This document shows, one piece after another, positions 1 through 12,199 of a stretch of DNA of 64,000 bases (position 1 is the first letter of the stretch; each line of letters opens with the position of its first letter). The position numbers and the translations under genes are program-made. The stretch covers positions 26,635,828 to 26,699,827 of the forward strand of contig NC_079876.1 of NCBI RefSeq assembly GCF_029227915.1, read 5' to 3'. The notes beneath the pieces are model-generated. The model saw only the letters and a list, made by a program, of their open reading frames with translations. It ran no database searches and was not told the origin of the DNA. Source of the stretch: Hydractinia symbiolongicarpus. Lineage: Eukaryota; Cnidaria; Hydrozoa; Anthoathecata; Hydractiniidae.

Positions 1-255
1 CAGCTAGACATTTTGGGTACCTTGGTTCAGGAATGAGTCGAAACACTTGTACCCTTTACAGAAGTCCTGTCCTACTCTCTCTCTCTCTCTCTCTGTGTTT
101 GTTCAATTTTTGTGCCAATTATCTCCTTGGAAAACGGAAGAATTGTGTTCCTTTATATGAGCATATTCTTTAGATGAGCAAAACCTTTAGAATTTAAATT
201 TTAAGACTTAACTGGTCGAGTTTATCATTGTGCGTGCACTTTGTAATTTTCATTC
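1..255 (+). repeat. 3'-terminal tail of a USP-type non-LTR retroelement (family A)
   Basis: This block is recognisably the same sequence as 17466-17730 and 22765-22980. All three share a start or core like cagctagaca, a middle resembling ccttgtaaaaagggag, and an end of the form tcattgtgcntgcactttgt followed by a T-rich run. The copy at 17.5 kb follows directly on a USP open reading frame, so I infer that the block is the 3' end of that retroelement family. The copy is cut by the window edge, so its coding part is unseen. It contains a CT microsatellite at about 76-94. Confidence 0.6.
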
Positions 256-256
256 T

Positions 257-568
257 TTACTGGTGACTTTTGTGTTCTCCTCGGGTGTTTTGTTCTGTTT
301 TATGCTCTAACACCTGTATTCTGTAACACCCATAACTATCCACTGCCCTTTCAAGCTCCTTCACAGTGGCTAATGATCCTGTCTGTGATGCATTGTCCAA
401 ACAAAAGCTCATGAGGATGAAATCTCTCACGTTTTTAAATTGCCATAGTGCTGGCTGATTTTCTTGGCAATGGAAACATTTCAGGGCTGATTTACAGTAT
501 GATATTAGCTCTGAATTATTATATTGTTTAATTTCTAATGATTTAAACAATGGCATGAGTTGCACCAT
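257..568 (-). pseudogene. Tyrosine-recombinase-like fragment
   Basis: An open frame of 103 residues. The stretch FKNVRDFILMSFCLDNASQT, followed by a Tyr-Arg-Ile-Gln-Val-Leu-Glu-His-Lys-Thr motif, resembles the core of tyrosine recombinase-like proteins that are multicopy in cnidarian and fish genomes, where a His-Lys-Thr motif precedes a short variable stretch. The frame ends as it runs into the retroelement tail at 1-255, which suggests the tail was inserted into this coding sequence. The catalytic tyrosine region is absent. The family call comes from recalled similarity only; an unrelated TE protein is possible. Confidence 0.35.
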
Positions 569-1499
569 ATTTCTTTCCCATCAGCATTTTTTAACTTTTT
601 TACGATAACCGGAGATCCAGTTAGTTGTAGTAATTAAGTGGTAAAATATTCGCAGAGCTGATGCAACTCTTAACAGTAACCGATTTATATTTTGTTTCAA
701 AACTGATCAGCCCATGAACACGAATCTTTTTTCTGTCAAAATGTGAAACTAACTCATATGTATCGTTACCACTGTCTCTTAGAATGATGGTTACTTGGTG
801 TTCATGCTGTCAAGCTTGGAGCGAGTTGCCCTTGCATTCGGACTAGTCGACCAATGTAAAAATTGATCAAAAAGTGGGAAACTGTTCCAAGGTGTTACGA
901 CTAATGCTAATGACTCGTCATCCTCTACTTAATTATACTTAAAATATTTGAACTTAATATAAACAAAAACTGTTCACGGTAAGGTGCCGTAACGGTAAGG
1001 TACCGCAAAAAATTTCTTTGTTTCAGATAGGGAAAATAATCTAAAACACTAGTTCAAAAAAGTATCAATTAGTAAAAAATAAGACGATCGGACAAAAAAA
1101 GGCTGTCTCATTTTGAAACAGGTTTCAGTTTTTAAAAGTCCTCCCTATAAAAACATTAAGGCTTACTAAACACATTTGTATATTTAAGATGGTACACCGT
1201 AGTGACTCTGCGCTGCCTGGGATGTGATAGCAAAGGTTTAGTTGCATTCGAGGAGAAACGTATCGCAATTGGTTTAAGTTTTTAAAAGATCCTGGTCTTA
1301 GAATAGTGTGGTTTAATCTTATACAAAGAGTGAATAAAAAACAAATTATAATGATACGAAAAACATTTTCAAAAATGTGATAAAAGTCGTCCAATTGGTA
1401 GCACAGTAAGAAGATTAAAAAAGGAGCGAAAAGTATAATGTTTGAAGCCACGTAGTAAAGGAAACCTCCTGTCAACAGACACTCTCCCTGCAAAAAAAT
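569..1499. other. No gene recognised
   Basis: AT-rich sequence. A 122-codon hydrophobic frame lies on the minus strand at 1125-1493, but it shows no recognisable motif and no splice context, so I do not call it. A short direct repeat of the form ggtaaggtnccg occurs at about 980-1004. Confidence 0.5.
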
Positions 1500-2655
1500 T
1501 AAAAACTCTGTGTCAGATTATAAACCTCCGACAGAGCCATTTATGATAAATATGCCAGATGTTGTGATATGTCAAACAAAACAGAAGAAGGCTTTTCTGA
1601 CACACAAAGCAAAATCGAAGCGTTGCGGAAGGAAAATGAACAACCTAAAAATGTCTACAAAATGTAAATTTGTTGAACATGAGCTTTTGTCAGAACGGCG
1701 CATGTAACCACTCCATTGGTTTACCAAATGCTAGAGTTTTCAAAGGCATACTAAGATTTTTTGAATACTGGTGACAATGGAGAAAATGGGGCATTATACA
1801 ACAACCACAAGGTAAAAGGTGATTAACTGAGAGGGAGGCCCCAAAGGCTATCCCCTTTAGTAAGTTTTTTGTTGACCCTGTTAGGCATTAAAAGAAACTT
1901 CAATATTTTTGTTTTTGGTGACTGAAGAGTATGTGTTCTTCATTGGTTTGGATGAGTTTTCAATGGCAATCTCGGGACGATTGATAACACCTTCCAAAGA
2001 ATGGAGTGTGGCAGATTTCGAACTATTAAAGTTGACTGGGTGGTCAAGTGAATTCCTTGTTTAAGTTCGAGACGATATGTAATGGTTTTCTGGGTTGCCG
2101 CCGCTGGGTTCAAAGTCTACCTTTCTGCTTCACTTGTTGTCCGTAAATTAATGTATTCAGATTACAAAAGTCACACTGCAGTGAAAGTTCTGGTTGAAAT
2201 TGCACCAGGAGGTGGCTTCAATTTTATATTATCAGCCACCCTAGGAGCATATCTCATAGCAATATAGTAGTGAATAATGAATTATTATTCCCAGAACTCT
2301 GAGAGCCTGGTGATGCGATCATAGCAGATTGAGTTTTTTTTTTATAGCAGAATATGTGAATCAATTTGTTGTGGAGCTAATAATACCATCTTTTTTAAAA
2401 GGACGAAACCAGTTCAGTGAAAGGGAAGTTATTAAAAGCCAACAAATTGCTATGAAAGAATATGTGTCAAAGGAATGATACAGAGTGGAAACTTCACATT
2501 TTTGATCCAGTTATTTCTGTTAGCATGCTAGACTTTCTTACCAAGATCAACAATGTTTGTGCAATGTTAGCAAGCAAATTTTCAAGAACCAATTTTAAAG
2601 ATATAGAATGTTTCGAAGAAGAAAATCTTAACAATTATATGCATAAAAATATCTA
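1500..2655 (+). pseudogene. Decayed PIF/Harbinger-type (DDE_Tnp_4) transposase
   Basis: The reading frame changes several times, but the pieces fall in the right order for a THAP/DDE_4 transposase. About 1690-1800 resembles the helical N-terminal box (a Tyr/Phe-Tyr-Thr-Gly-type start and a FEYW-like motif). About 2130-2265 reads RKLMYSDYKSHTAVKVLVEI then APGGGFNF, matching the SNYKSHTTVKVLIGI-type block that follows the first catalytic Asp. About 2370-2480 reads IPSFLKGRNQFSE, then EVIKSQQIA, and 2490-2560 reads HIFDPVISVSMLDFLTKI, matching the C-terminal block of the family. In-frame stops and shifts make it non-functional. No terminal inverted repeats were identified. Confidence 0.6.
1911..2126 (+). 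repeat. Dispersed repeat, copy 1 (partner at 33978-34192)
   Basis: About 216 bp that aligns by eye almost throughout with 33978-34192. Both begin gtttttggtgactgaagagt and end at ctacctttct. It overlaps the transposase relic at 1500-2655, so the partner is probably a second relic of the same transposon family. Confidence 0.75.
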
Positions 2656-5258
2656 AAACGTTTTTACTGCTACGCACACAATTATAAGATATACCTTAAG
2701 AAATTAATTTTTTGTACAGCTTCTTTTTGTCATAATATCCCAATCACGTAAAAATCAATCCTTCCTTTAAGGTATATTTCATAACTTACGAGGTTATGAT
2801 ATGTTTCAAGAATTTTTTTATATGTAAAGTATCTGAAAATGTATAGATATGTTCATTCCTCCAATTTCACAGTTTCGGATAACATGAAATTTCAAGATTC
2901 GTTCTGCAATGTGTCCTAATATTTTGTGTCGAAGGAAACTCTGTGAATGGCTAATCCTTTTGATGTGCTAAATATGAAGTCACGCCATGTGCATGTGTTA
3001 TAGCAAGTTGCATTTGTACTAATACAATATAAACTGTTTTGCCTATCTATACCGAGAAATATTACCCGAGGTCAAAAGTATAGACCGAGCTTGCGACAGT
3101 TTATATTGTATTTATTAACTGATGCTATTTTCCGAATGTACGTGGAAATCAGGATGATTTCCTTAAAGATTTAATTGCGACATAAAAACCAGGTTTTGTT
3201 AAAAAAAGAAAACGTGCGATTAGAATTCATTGTTTCAATTTTTCAATTACATATACAAAGAGAAAACAAAACATTTAGAATTTTTTTAAACGTTTTTTGA
3301 ACCAAAGTTTATTCTTCATCAGAAGAAGAGTCCATCACACAAATTCTACGTCTTTTTGCTTATTGCTCATTGTGCTGATCAATGTTTATGTTAGAAACGC
3401 AGTTATTTATATGTGCACCATCGAACATGGATTTAAAATTATGAACATTTCTTGATGATGAGATGGATGTAGTGTTTGCGATATTTTGTTCAAACTGATT
3501 AGGTTTGACATGTGCTTTGGCTGTTTACTTGAAGCCATTATTTTAATGATACTTGAATCGATCATGTTTTTTTTGGAGCTTTAAAAAAGCTCTTTTGTAA
3601 AATTATAGTTATTAAAGTTTCAAGACTTGTATGTAGCTAGGTTTTTACGATTCTCTGGCAATGTGATTTGTTTGCATTTATAGCTACCATTATGGTTTCT
3701 AAGAGGTTAAAAGTTATAAAGCCAATCAGCGCTACGGATTTCCCATATTAACTGGTTAAAAGTAGCTATCAGTTAATAATTGGTCATAATACGTGTCGTT
3801 TTTATTTATGGTAATTTGATTCTTTTTTTGTTATAAACTATACACGGGTTTGGTGAAATAAGGGAAATAGTTTTTGTATTCACATCCCTGTACTGTTTCC
3901 TGCATTTAAACTCCAATATACCAAAACAACCATCCCATATAGCTTTACCATCAAGTGTAGCACCCAACACAAAATTGATGGAGACTTAACCTAATTGTTC
4001 TACAGTTATGTTTAAATTGTTCAACTTCATATTGGCTAATATCTTCGAAGTTTTTTTTAGTTTTTCGTCCAATTTTACCCAATTTGGTGCATAAAGATGC
4101 TGTAAATTTATTTTTGCGATCTAAAAACCAGTTCGGATTACCAGGTTGATTTTTTGTATTTGTTTTAATCAAGTTAACACCTTTAGAGTGAGATCCTTAG
4201 TGAAAGTGTTTATAACATTGCCCGATGATTGGAATGGAAATTGTAGATAATACAATAGGAACTCTTTTTCATCCTGTCTGTCAATGCTACAGTATGCTGT
4301 GAAATCGGGCGGCAAAACTGGACACAGATACGTGAGGTATGATCCTGATGGTAAAGTTCATAAATTTTGTCTGGCTCTGTTGAACTGGATCGGGATTACT
4401 TAATTTGGTGCACATATCTGTTCGTGTTTTATGTTTCATATGTCTTATGAGAAAATTAATATCGTCTCATCAATATTATCTATCATCAAATGTTTTTAAT
4501 TATTCGAGGTTTGTAAAGAGATGAGATAATACCCTTTTTGACTTGAACATCGTTGTGTTTTTTGTTTTTTTTCGATGAAGGACACTTGATCATCATTTTA
4601 AGGTCAGGAACCTTTTCTATTCTATCTCTGGATAGCAGAACATTCCAGACACAGGACTTTGAAGTACATCCTTTAGTTTCAACTACTCGTCGATATTAAG
4701 GAAATTTCATTTCCCGGGAATTAAATTAACTCGCGCGCCGCGTAGCTGCGAGTTTTTACTCGCCTTATCTGGTCTGGATTTTTGCGTGCCTAACGTGGCG
4801 TTTTGCCGTAAATGGCAGCTGGTAGCATGCTCCTTTTTAACGCAAGCAAGTCAACGAAATGGGATGGATGGTCGAATAATATTAGCAAGTACGAAGTAAG
4901 TAAATATTTATTTATTTGGAACTCTCTACTCATAATTATATGTGTAAAAAATACTAGGAAATACAACTTGGAACTAGATAGGTGTAAGTAACTGGTTAAG
5001 ACTTTTCAAGTAGCTTTTAGGCGATCCCCACATTTTGTCTTCTGGATGCTTTCTTTTCTTAATAAATAAAGATTGTTTTTCACCACAAAAATAAAATATA
5101 AAGCTATAGCTATATGCTGCGAAATATAATAGAACATGTGTAGCTATAACCTATGGCTAGCTAAGCTAGGCTAGAAAGTAACTTAAAAGAATATGTTATA
5201 TTTATAGCTAGCTAGCTATATTTATATATATTGATGATCTTTTTACTTTTATAAACAC
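2656..5258. other. No gene recognised; AT-rich
   Basis: A 73-codon minus-strand frame (3951-4172) and the sequence upstream of it could be transposon debris, but no motif is clear. No tRNA, rRNA or long exon was seen. Confidence 0.45.
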
Positions 5259-5322
5259 TGCCCTATAAATACTAATGGGCTATTGAAAAAGAATTCTCAT
5301 TTGCTTTACTGGCTGAGGTATA
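5259..5322 (+). repeat. Direct repeat, unit 1 (partner 5558-5621)
   Basis: About 64 bp starting tgccctataaatactaatgg, repeated 299 bp downstream with about one mismatch. The pair flanks a short tandem array. Confidence 0.85.
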
Positions 5323-5384
5323 AATTTTCTCCGACGAAAAATTTATCAGTATATATATTATTTACTCAGTGGCTATTCATACGT

Positions 5385-5540
5385 TGTACGTGACCGTACT
5401 TTAATTTTTTTTCTTTTCGTACGTGACTCTCACATACTTTATATTTTTTTCTATTTGTACGTAACATTCGTGTACTTTATTATTTTCTTTTCATTCGTAC
5501 GGGACACTCACGTACTTTGTTATTTTCCTTCTATTTTATT
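5385..5540 (+). repeat. Tandem array with tcgtacgtga-type units
   Basis: Roughly four units of about 40 bp. Each has a cgtacgtgac-like start, an acgtactttat-like middle and a T-rich end. The unit contains the self-complementary core cgtacg. Confidence 0.7.
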
Positions 5541-5557
5541 CAATCTTGCCATATTAT

Positions 5558-5621
5558 TGCCCTATAAATACTAATGGGCTATTGAAAAAGAATTCTCATT
5601 TGCTTTACTGGGTGAGGTATA
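5558..5621 (+). repeat. Direct repeat, unit 2 (partner 5259-5322)
   Basis: Near-identical to 5259-5322, ending in gaggtataa. It lies just beyond the 3' end of the minus-strand gene at 5750-8701. Confidence 0.85.
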
Positions 5622-5749
5622 ATTCGGCCGTTCTAATTAAGTTTATTTCACATTGGCAATTTTTGAATAAAATCCTTCCTTTTTATTTTAATTTCCTCCA
5701 ATGACAGAAAATATTATAACTTATTTTCTGACACAAATATAATAACAAC

Positions 5750-8701
5750 TTATCTTCTTTCCGTGATTTCTTTTTTAATCTTATTATTCACTTGTTGTGG
5801 AAGTTCAGAATATAAGTTCTTAATGTGGTTTGATACATCATGCAAAGGTTCATTTTGGAGAATTTCATATTGACCAAGGTTCAGGTCGTCCAGAGTTGTG
5901 AATGGATTGGCATACAGAAGTGCTGGCAATCTCTGCATTCCTCGCATCTCATCTTCCAATAGCAATTGCAACTGCTTCACAGGCATCTGGCATGAAAATT
6001 TAACATTCCTTTCATGCAGTTCATCAATAACATCGGATTTCTGTAGATTGTTAAGTAATTTCACTTTTCCTTGTTTGATTCGTTGCTGAGCACCCACAGA
6101 TTTCAAAACTTTGTCAATTCTTTGTTGCAAGGTGATATAACGAGTTTTAAAAGATCGCGTAATTGACTTCGACATAGATGCGTGCAGAGGACACGAATGA
6201 CAAAAGTAGTTCCCTCCCTTTTGTTGACCAGTCTCGAATTGAGCAGCTGGGGAATCTTCTTTGAATATACGGACTATGTCAGTAATTTCAATATCTTCCA
6301 CTTTCACTTTTGTTTTGAGATCTTTAAGGTCATCAACACGATCTTCTGTATAGAGCAATTGTTGATCGGTGGCTGGGCAACGTGCTAGGATATACAACTG
6401 GGGTTCTTCTATGATGGCTTGAACATTTGTTTTGACTTTAAATTTTTCGTAGTATTCATCATCTGTTAAGTGAATTGCAGTATCATAAAGTGTTAAGACC
6501 ATCATAAGAATGTGACTATGACTAGCCAATGAGGAACCATCATGCCAAAACATTAGATGTCTTCTTCTATTGAAGTGTTTCAATATTTCAATCAGTTCTT
6601 TATCTTTATAATTCATTAGATCATACGGTAACTCATTAATTTTTGTTAATTCGTGAATAACTGTGTCTCTGGTCGTGTTGTTCAAATAATCGTCAGAATA
6701 AGATTTCATATATTTTTTTTGTGTAATTAATGATTCTTTTCGAATTTTGTATAACTCTAGTTTGCGACCTGGAACACTGATTTCTTCTATACAAGTTTTA
6801 TTGTTGACAATCTGCACTCTATCAAACTTTTGAGGCACTATTAATTCACCCAAAGAGTACACACCATCCTTTATCTGCTGGTGAAGTCTTTTGTTGAGCT
6901 CTTCATTTGTTTCCTCAATAGGTATCGAGGTATCTGTTAAACCTGGCAAATTCAACCTATAAATGTAAATATATAAGTTATAAGAGTTTATCAGAGGTTA
7001 CTTTGAAGGAGTTTGTGGTACTATTTTTATATTAATATTTGGCTACTTAAAATGCTTGTGAAACAAGATTATAGCTTCATAAAACAGCCGTCACCTTCTT
7101 TTTTTTCTACGTACACGAGGAATTCCAAATTTTTCGTGTTCATTGTAGCAATATATTGTGCTGTTATTTAAACATGATTTAAATTTTGATAACTGGCATC
7201 CACTTTCCTGTAGTAGCACTTTGACTATTTGGCCAGCATTTTTGGGTACCATTCCTATATAGTAAAGATAATTAATATTGAAAACACTTCAGACATAAAA
7301 AATTTTAATTGACGTATAACCTTGCTACAATGTTCCACTTTTTTTCTTGAAAAAAGCACTTGTTGGAAAACTCAAAATCAGTTCCATATTTTTTTTCACG
7401 AAAGCTTTCAAATCGCAAAAATAAGTTACACATTTTGGCAAAAAAACTTGATCGCAAAAATATGATTCACAGGTTATTTATTTAACCCTGTTATTAGCAA
7501 AAAGGTTCCAGAACTTTCTTCAAAATTTTCATGGGAAAACAAGAATGTTTTTAAAATTTTAATCATTGTACCTTTTCCATTTTTCAATTGAAATCTTCTT
7601 GCTAAGTCACTGCAATTTATAACTACCATCATTATAACTCAAAACCTCTCTTATACATTCATCTTTAGCCCAAGTGTAGTTTTCTCTTTTACCAACATGA
7701 TCGTGTGGTCTTTTTTTCCCCTGTAAATGTTAAGGCATCAAAAGTTATTTTAAGTATTATCAACAGGTTGTAGTTTTACCAATTTTAGGACTTCTATGGG
7801 AAAAGTTTAATATAGTTTATTCATACCTCTTTAATTTTTAGGATGGTCTCTTTGGTTCGTTTTCCAGCTGCAGCTATTGGTTTAAAGCCTTGAGTTAAAC
7901 GTAACTTCTTTCGCATTCTCAACTATTGTGGCAATCCATATGCTCTAAAAAGTTAGTTTAATCTTTAGTTAACTTATGTAATAAATTTTTGTTTGTTTGT
8001 TTTTTGTGAATTGTTTGCCAAACGTATTTTTATGAATTTGATAAAAGTCATGGCTACCTTTGAATAGATGTTTCTTTCCATTGAGTTGCAATATTTTCTT
8101 TCATTGATTTGACCAGCTGTTTTGATTTTTCTAAGGTATTTTTTTTTTTTTGTATCTTGGTCGGCTGTTGACTAAAACTAACACCATACTTTTCTTTAAA
8201 ATCACTGTTTAACTTGTTAACAGCGGAATCTACAGCGTCCTTCACTCTTGTTTCTTTTGTGTTGTGTAAGTCAAACTTTTCAGCTTTGGCCTTAGCAGCA
8301 AAACTTTTGGTTGGTAGCATGCCTAAAACTGATTTTTTTGAATCATCTTGTAAACAACCTTTGCAATTTACTAAAGAATGACACTTATTTTGTGTCCCAG
8401 TGAGTTTATTCCAACTCTCGCTTGAAAATGTTTCTAAAATTGTATTTACTTTTTCAGAATGACGTTTTCTTAATCCTCGAATGGTTGTGACAATTGATGG
8501 AAAGTGTGTCCTAAAGGATTTATAACCGTTATTACCCATTTCAAAAGTCTTGTTGAATGTTGCATATTGTTGTTGAAGGATGCGCCTTTTGTAGTGCTTA
8601 TCGTGTTCACCAGGTTCTTTTTCAAGTTTTGGAGGATCAACAAATAAATTGTACGCTAATATTTTCGCATAACCACATGCGACAGGATCCAAAATAGACA
8701 T
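5750..8701 (-). CDS. Multi-exon TE-like gene of unknown family, copy 1
   Basis: Five probable exons on the minus strand. Exon 1 is 8701-~8057 (starts MSILDPVACGYAK and ends before a GTAGCC donor). Exon 2 is ~7945-7829. Exon 3 is ~7720-7640. Exon 4 is ~7255-7087 (contains VPKNAGQIVK and ends RVRRKKEG before GTGACG). Exon 5 is 6957-5750, following a TTTATAG acceptor. Exon 5 holds MFWHDGSSLASHSHIL, LYDTAIHLTDDEYY, SPAAQFETGQQKGGNYFCHSC and NEPLHDVSNHIKNLYSELP. The same blocks in the same order occur in the gene at 39436-42691, so the two are paralogues. I recognise the block pattern as one multicopy in cnidarian genomes, probably transposon-derived, but I cannot name the family or a catalytic triad. 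The paired Cys motif (CHSC) may bind zinc. A stop near the start of exon 2 means this copy may be decayed or that the exon starts later. Confidence 0.55.
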
Positions 8702-10532
8702 GATTTATGTATAATGTATATATACTGCAAATAACAGAATGAATAACATGTAAAAGAGATGACCTTTTGTTAGGATAAGTTCAAATACCAAAATTGCAGA
8801 ATACACATTTTTTATATATAAGAAACCTAGCAAAGGCTCTATTTCGAAAGGTTTCTTCACTTCTTGTCGCTTTTTTAAGGCTCGTTTTTACTAAGTTAAA
8901 TATCAATAATTTTGATAGGCACCTTTTGAATGGTGTAAATTTCTGACAGCCAATTAGAATCTTTGAACTTTTCCCTCCACATGAAATATTCCGCCATAGC
9001 AGAGATTTTAAACCAAAAGTTTCTTATTAACCAGTTTCTTGTTAAAAAATACGTGTATTTTGTTAAAAAAATTCTTTTTCTGACTTTTCGTCATCTGATT
9101 CATGTTTGTAGCATTGTTACATATATATGTATATATATATATTATTAATACTAATAAATGTGTAAAATTATTAGTTTTATTAAAAAAGGCTTTTGATTTG
9201 ATAGTCAGAATTCTATGCCAATTTCACATATATACACTTTTTTAAAAATAACCATAAAAATGTTTAACCTGAAATTGTTCTTATTATAAAATTGATTCTG
9301 CGAAAGTGTCTACATCGCTAAAAGGCGTATTTTCATATTTGTTGTGTGTGTGTCTTTTTTGTTCCAAAATAGAAAACCAGTAAAAATCAGCCTTGCAATT
9401 GTTCTTATTCTCATTTATCAGCCATTCCCAGCCTCAATGTTCTTATAAAATTGTTTTTATAAAAAAGTGTAATTTTTGTAAAAATGGCCTCAAACAACAG
9501 TATTTTATATATATATTTTATATATATATTATATATATATAATTGTCTTGGGTCATGTCTCAATAAGATATCATGTTATTGTAAACACTGTTTTAATCAT
9601 TTAAATCAGCAAATTCTATAAAAATTGCCGTCAACCTCGTCCCCAGGGCTCTGAAAATGAGAATGGTACTCCTTCCTTGGCTTTTCTCGGTTCAAAAGAG
9701 GTTTTATAATGTGGTATTCTTTTAAGTCATCTACTCAGTGAATTCTATGAATTGGAGACCCCGTAGTTCATATTTTCTCAGTATAAAAAATTGCCTTTAA
9801 CCTCGTCCCCAGGGCTATGGAAACGAGAATGGTGCTGCTTACTTGGCTCCCCTCGGTTCAAAATAAGATGTTATTTTATGGTATACTTTCAGTCATTTTA
9901 TCAGTGAATTCTATGAAATGGGGACCCCGTAGTTTTATGTTCTCTATACATATGTACTTTCTTTCTTCCTCCTTTCATTATAAGCATCGTTAAATATTGG
10001 CTAGGCTTCATTGGGGGGGGGGTGGTGCTCATTTTTTAAAATTGGACCTATATCTTGATTATACAGTGTTCATTTACAACATCCAAAAGTAAGAATTATG
10101 TATTGTTAAAATTTATAAATGTTGGCCAATGTGTTGCCCAAATTTTCTTAATTAAATAAAGCCAAAAATAATCCTATTCAAACTTTTTGTTTTGATAAAA
10201 ATATTTAGTTTCCCGCGATTTGCTACCGATTGCGAAACATCTGCTGTCTGATTGGTTCATCTTTATTTGTTTTGTCGTAAAAAACATAATGGCTGTCAGT
10301 GAAATTTTCAGGATCAGGCGCTTCGAGTTTTGAACAAGTTTTGTTTATGTGTTGAAGATTTTGGGATGGGGCTCAATTTTTTTAAAGAAAAGTGCAAAAA
10401 ATAATGGGGTAGAAAGTTTGTCAACATATTGTTTTACGTGAATGAGAACTTGCTTTAGTATTTGCAAAGAAATAAGTAGCTGGCGATCATTTCATATACC
10501 AAAGTGAAAAATGACAAATAAAATACTCGATT
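8702..10532. other. No gene recognised; AT-rich with simple repeats
   Basis: Contains TA-rich microsatellites (about 9119-9146 and 9507-9542), a tandem duplication at 9616-9945 and a G run at about 10013-10022. The only open frame (8963-9148) shows no motif. Confidence 0.5.
9616..9945 (+). repeat. Two-unit tandem repeat of about 165 bp
   Basis: Unit 1 runs about 9616-9780 and unit 2 about 9781-9945. Both contain aacctcgtccccagggct, then gagaatggt, and end near ggaccccgtag or gagaccccgtag. The units are diverged (a few tens of differences), so this is an old duplication, or two dispersed repeats lying head to tail. Confidence 0.8.
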
Positions 10533-11402
10533 TTGCAATCTGACTACGCCGTTGTGCCAGGGCAAATATGTAATAGTTTTAGATTTATTGTAAGGTACCA
10601 AAAAAGTCCAAATGTCAAGGTTAAGGAAGCTTATTCAGCTAGCCCAGACCGATATTTTGAGTTCTGTAACAGCAACTCGTCTGAAAAGCCTTTCCCAGAT
10701 TTGCCTACCCGCAAGACTGCATCAACAACTTTGCATGTAGAGCTTATAAATAAGGGTAGTACGTGCTACGCCAAATTCTATTTTGCAAGCTTTAACTGTA
10801 ACTCCTACACTTTGGTCAGAATGTGCATCTGAGTCCTCTTATGTTGCTTCTCTCTCCAAGTCTGTTTTACTGAACTTATCTCTGCTGTATACATCTCGCT
10901 CTGATATAGAGCCGTCCAACTTTCTCAGAGCTTTGCAGTGTAAGATGTGAAGCATTAGGGATGCTTCATTTAATGCTAACACCCAACAGGACGTTCCAGA
11001 TATCCTTTTACACAGTTTGAATGAATTAACAGGACCGTCAGTTATTGCAAACAATAGCATTACTAATACTTTAACAAGAACCATGTCATGCAAGTCGTAT
11101 CTCTTTTCATCTAGTTGAGAGGAGAGGATGACTATTTTGCCACTTGCTACCTCAAGTAGCGTTACTCCTTTCACTTGTTTTTCCAACCCCAAGACCTGAC
11201 TGGCAATACGTGTGGCTTTGTCCACAGTGTTCTTCCCTCCAGGATAGTACAAGAGAGATTTGTTAATTCTCTAACTAAAAAGACTTACCTGTCTCGAGGG
11301 AAGATCAGTGAAAAACAACCAATTTGTTAATTGTACGTATCACTCTGGCAACATATTGGATGTACCTTCACATCCTGCAGACCATGTATTCTTTACCAAC
11401 TA
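10533..11402 (+). pseudogene. Decayed USP (C19) domain of a retroelement, 5' part
   Basis: Translating across frameshifts gives INKGSTCYA with a following ILQAL-like stretch, then DIEPSNFLRALQ, then NTQQDVPDILLHSLNELTG. These match the Cys box, linker and QQD box of the USP in the intact element (NKGNTCYANAILQVL, VDPSNFLWALE, NTQQDVAEIL at 47370-47640). Stops and shifts are present. The domain is interrupted at the TA at 11401-11402 by the pogo-like transposon and resumes at 14543. The part upstream of the Cys box aligns weakly with the linker before the USP of the intact protein, so the copy is probably 5'-truncated near 10.5 kb. Confidence 0.75.
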
Positions 11403-11555
11403 CCTTATTGGTAAAAAAAAAGTCGGCAAAAAGTGACCAAATTTTGGCTAGGTGACTAAATTTTTTACCGACCAATTTTTTTACCGACATTTTTTTTGCC
11501 GACCGAAAATTTTTACCGACTTTTTTTACCGACTAGTAATATTTGCCGATTTTTT
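11403..11555 (+). repeat. Left terminal inverted repeat and subterminal repeats of the pogo-like element
   Basis: Starts ccttattggtaaaaaaaaag and then carries five or more copies of a (t)ttaccgac/tttgccgac motif in A/T-rich spacer. Such clustered motifs are typical transposase binding sites; that role is inferred. Confidence 0.75.
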
Positions 11556-12199
11556 GAATTACTTTTTAACCTCCAATTTTTTAGTGTTTTGACTTTCCAA
11601 AGTGATTCCAGGGATTCTAATCAAATTTAGACTTTGTCGTTTTATGAAGCCTCATCCGCAATATTATACGGAGTATACACCAAATAGCGGAGCTCCGCTA
11701 TATTATGTCTTTGTATACACTAAGTTTGAACCAATTGAACCAATAGCTTGCTCTTAAACCCACGTGAGATGATAAAAGGAAATAATTTCTCGGTTAATGA
11801 TTGGTTCAATTATTTATGACCATATTTGGTGGAGAGCTTTTTCACAGAGTTAGTGTATAATGATCCTGTAAAACCAAACCTGGTAAAGGAGAAAGAAAAT
11901 TAAAGAAGTTCTTTTGAATTCCTACTGTTTAATTTAATGCTAACAATGGTATCTTTGTAATATAAACATCAAAAACAACATAATCAACAATAACAAACTG
12001 TTCATACAAATAGCAGAGAAAAATAAGTAAATATTTTAACAACGAAAAGGGTTTTCAATTCTTTCCAAGACAGCATTAGCAGATTCCACTGCTTCTGTTA
12101 TACCAGCAGCTTTGAAGCCATTTAATATCATTTTATCTTGAGCACATAAGAATTCATAAAGTTTTGAAATCCATTTAGCATGCATCACCTTTAATTCGG

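Noticed and set aside
1125-1493. 122-codon hydrophobic minus-strand frame
   Set aside because: No family, no splice or promoter context, and composition expected from AT-rich DNA.
9110-9146. Microsatellite (TA)n as a possible regulatory site
   Set aside because: Ordinary simple repeat in AT-rich DNA.
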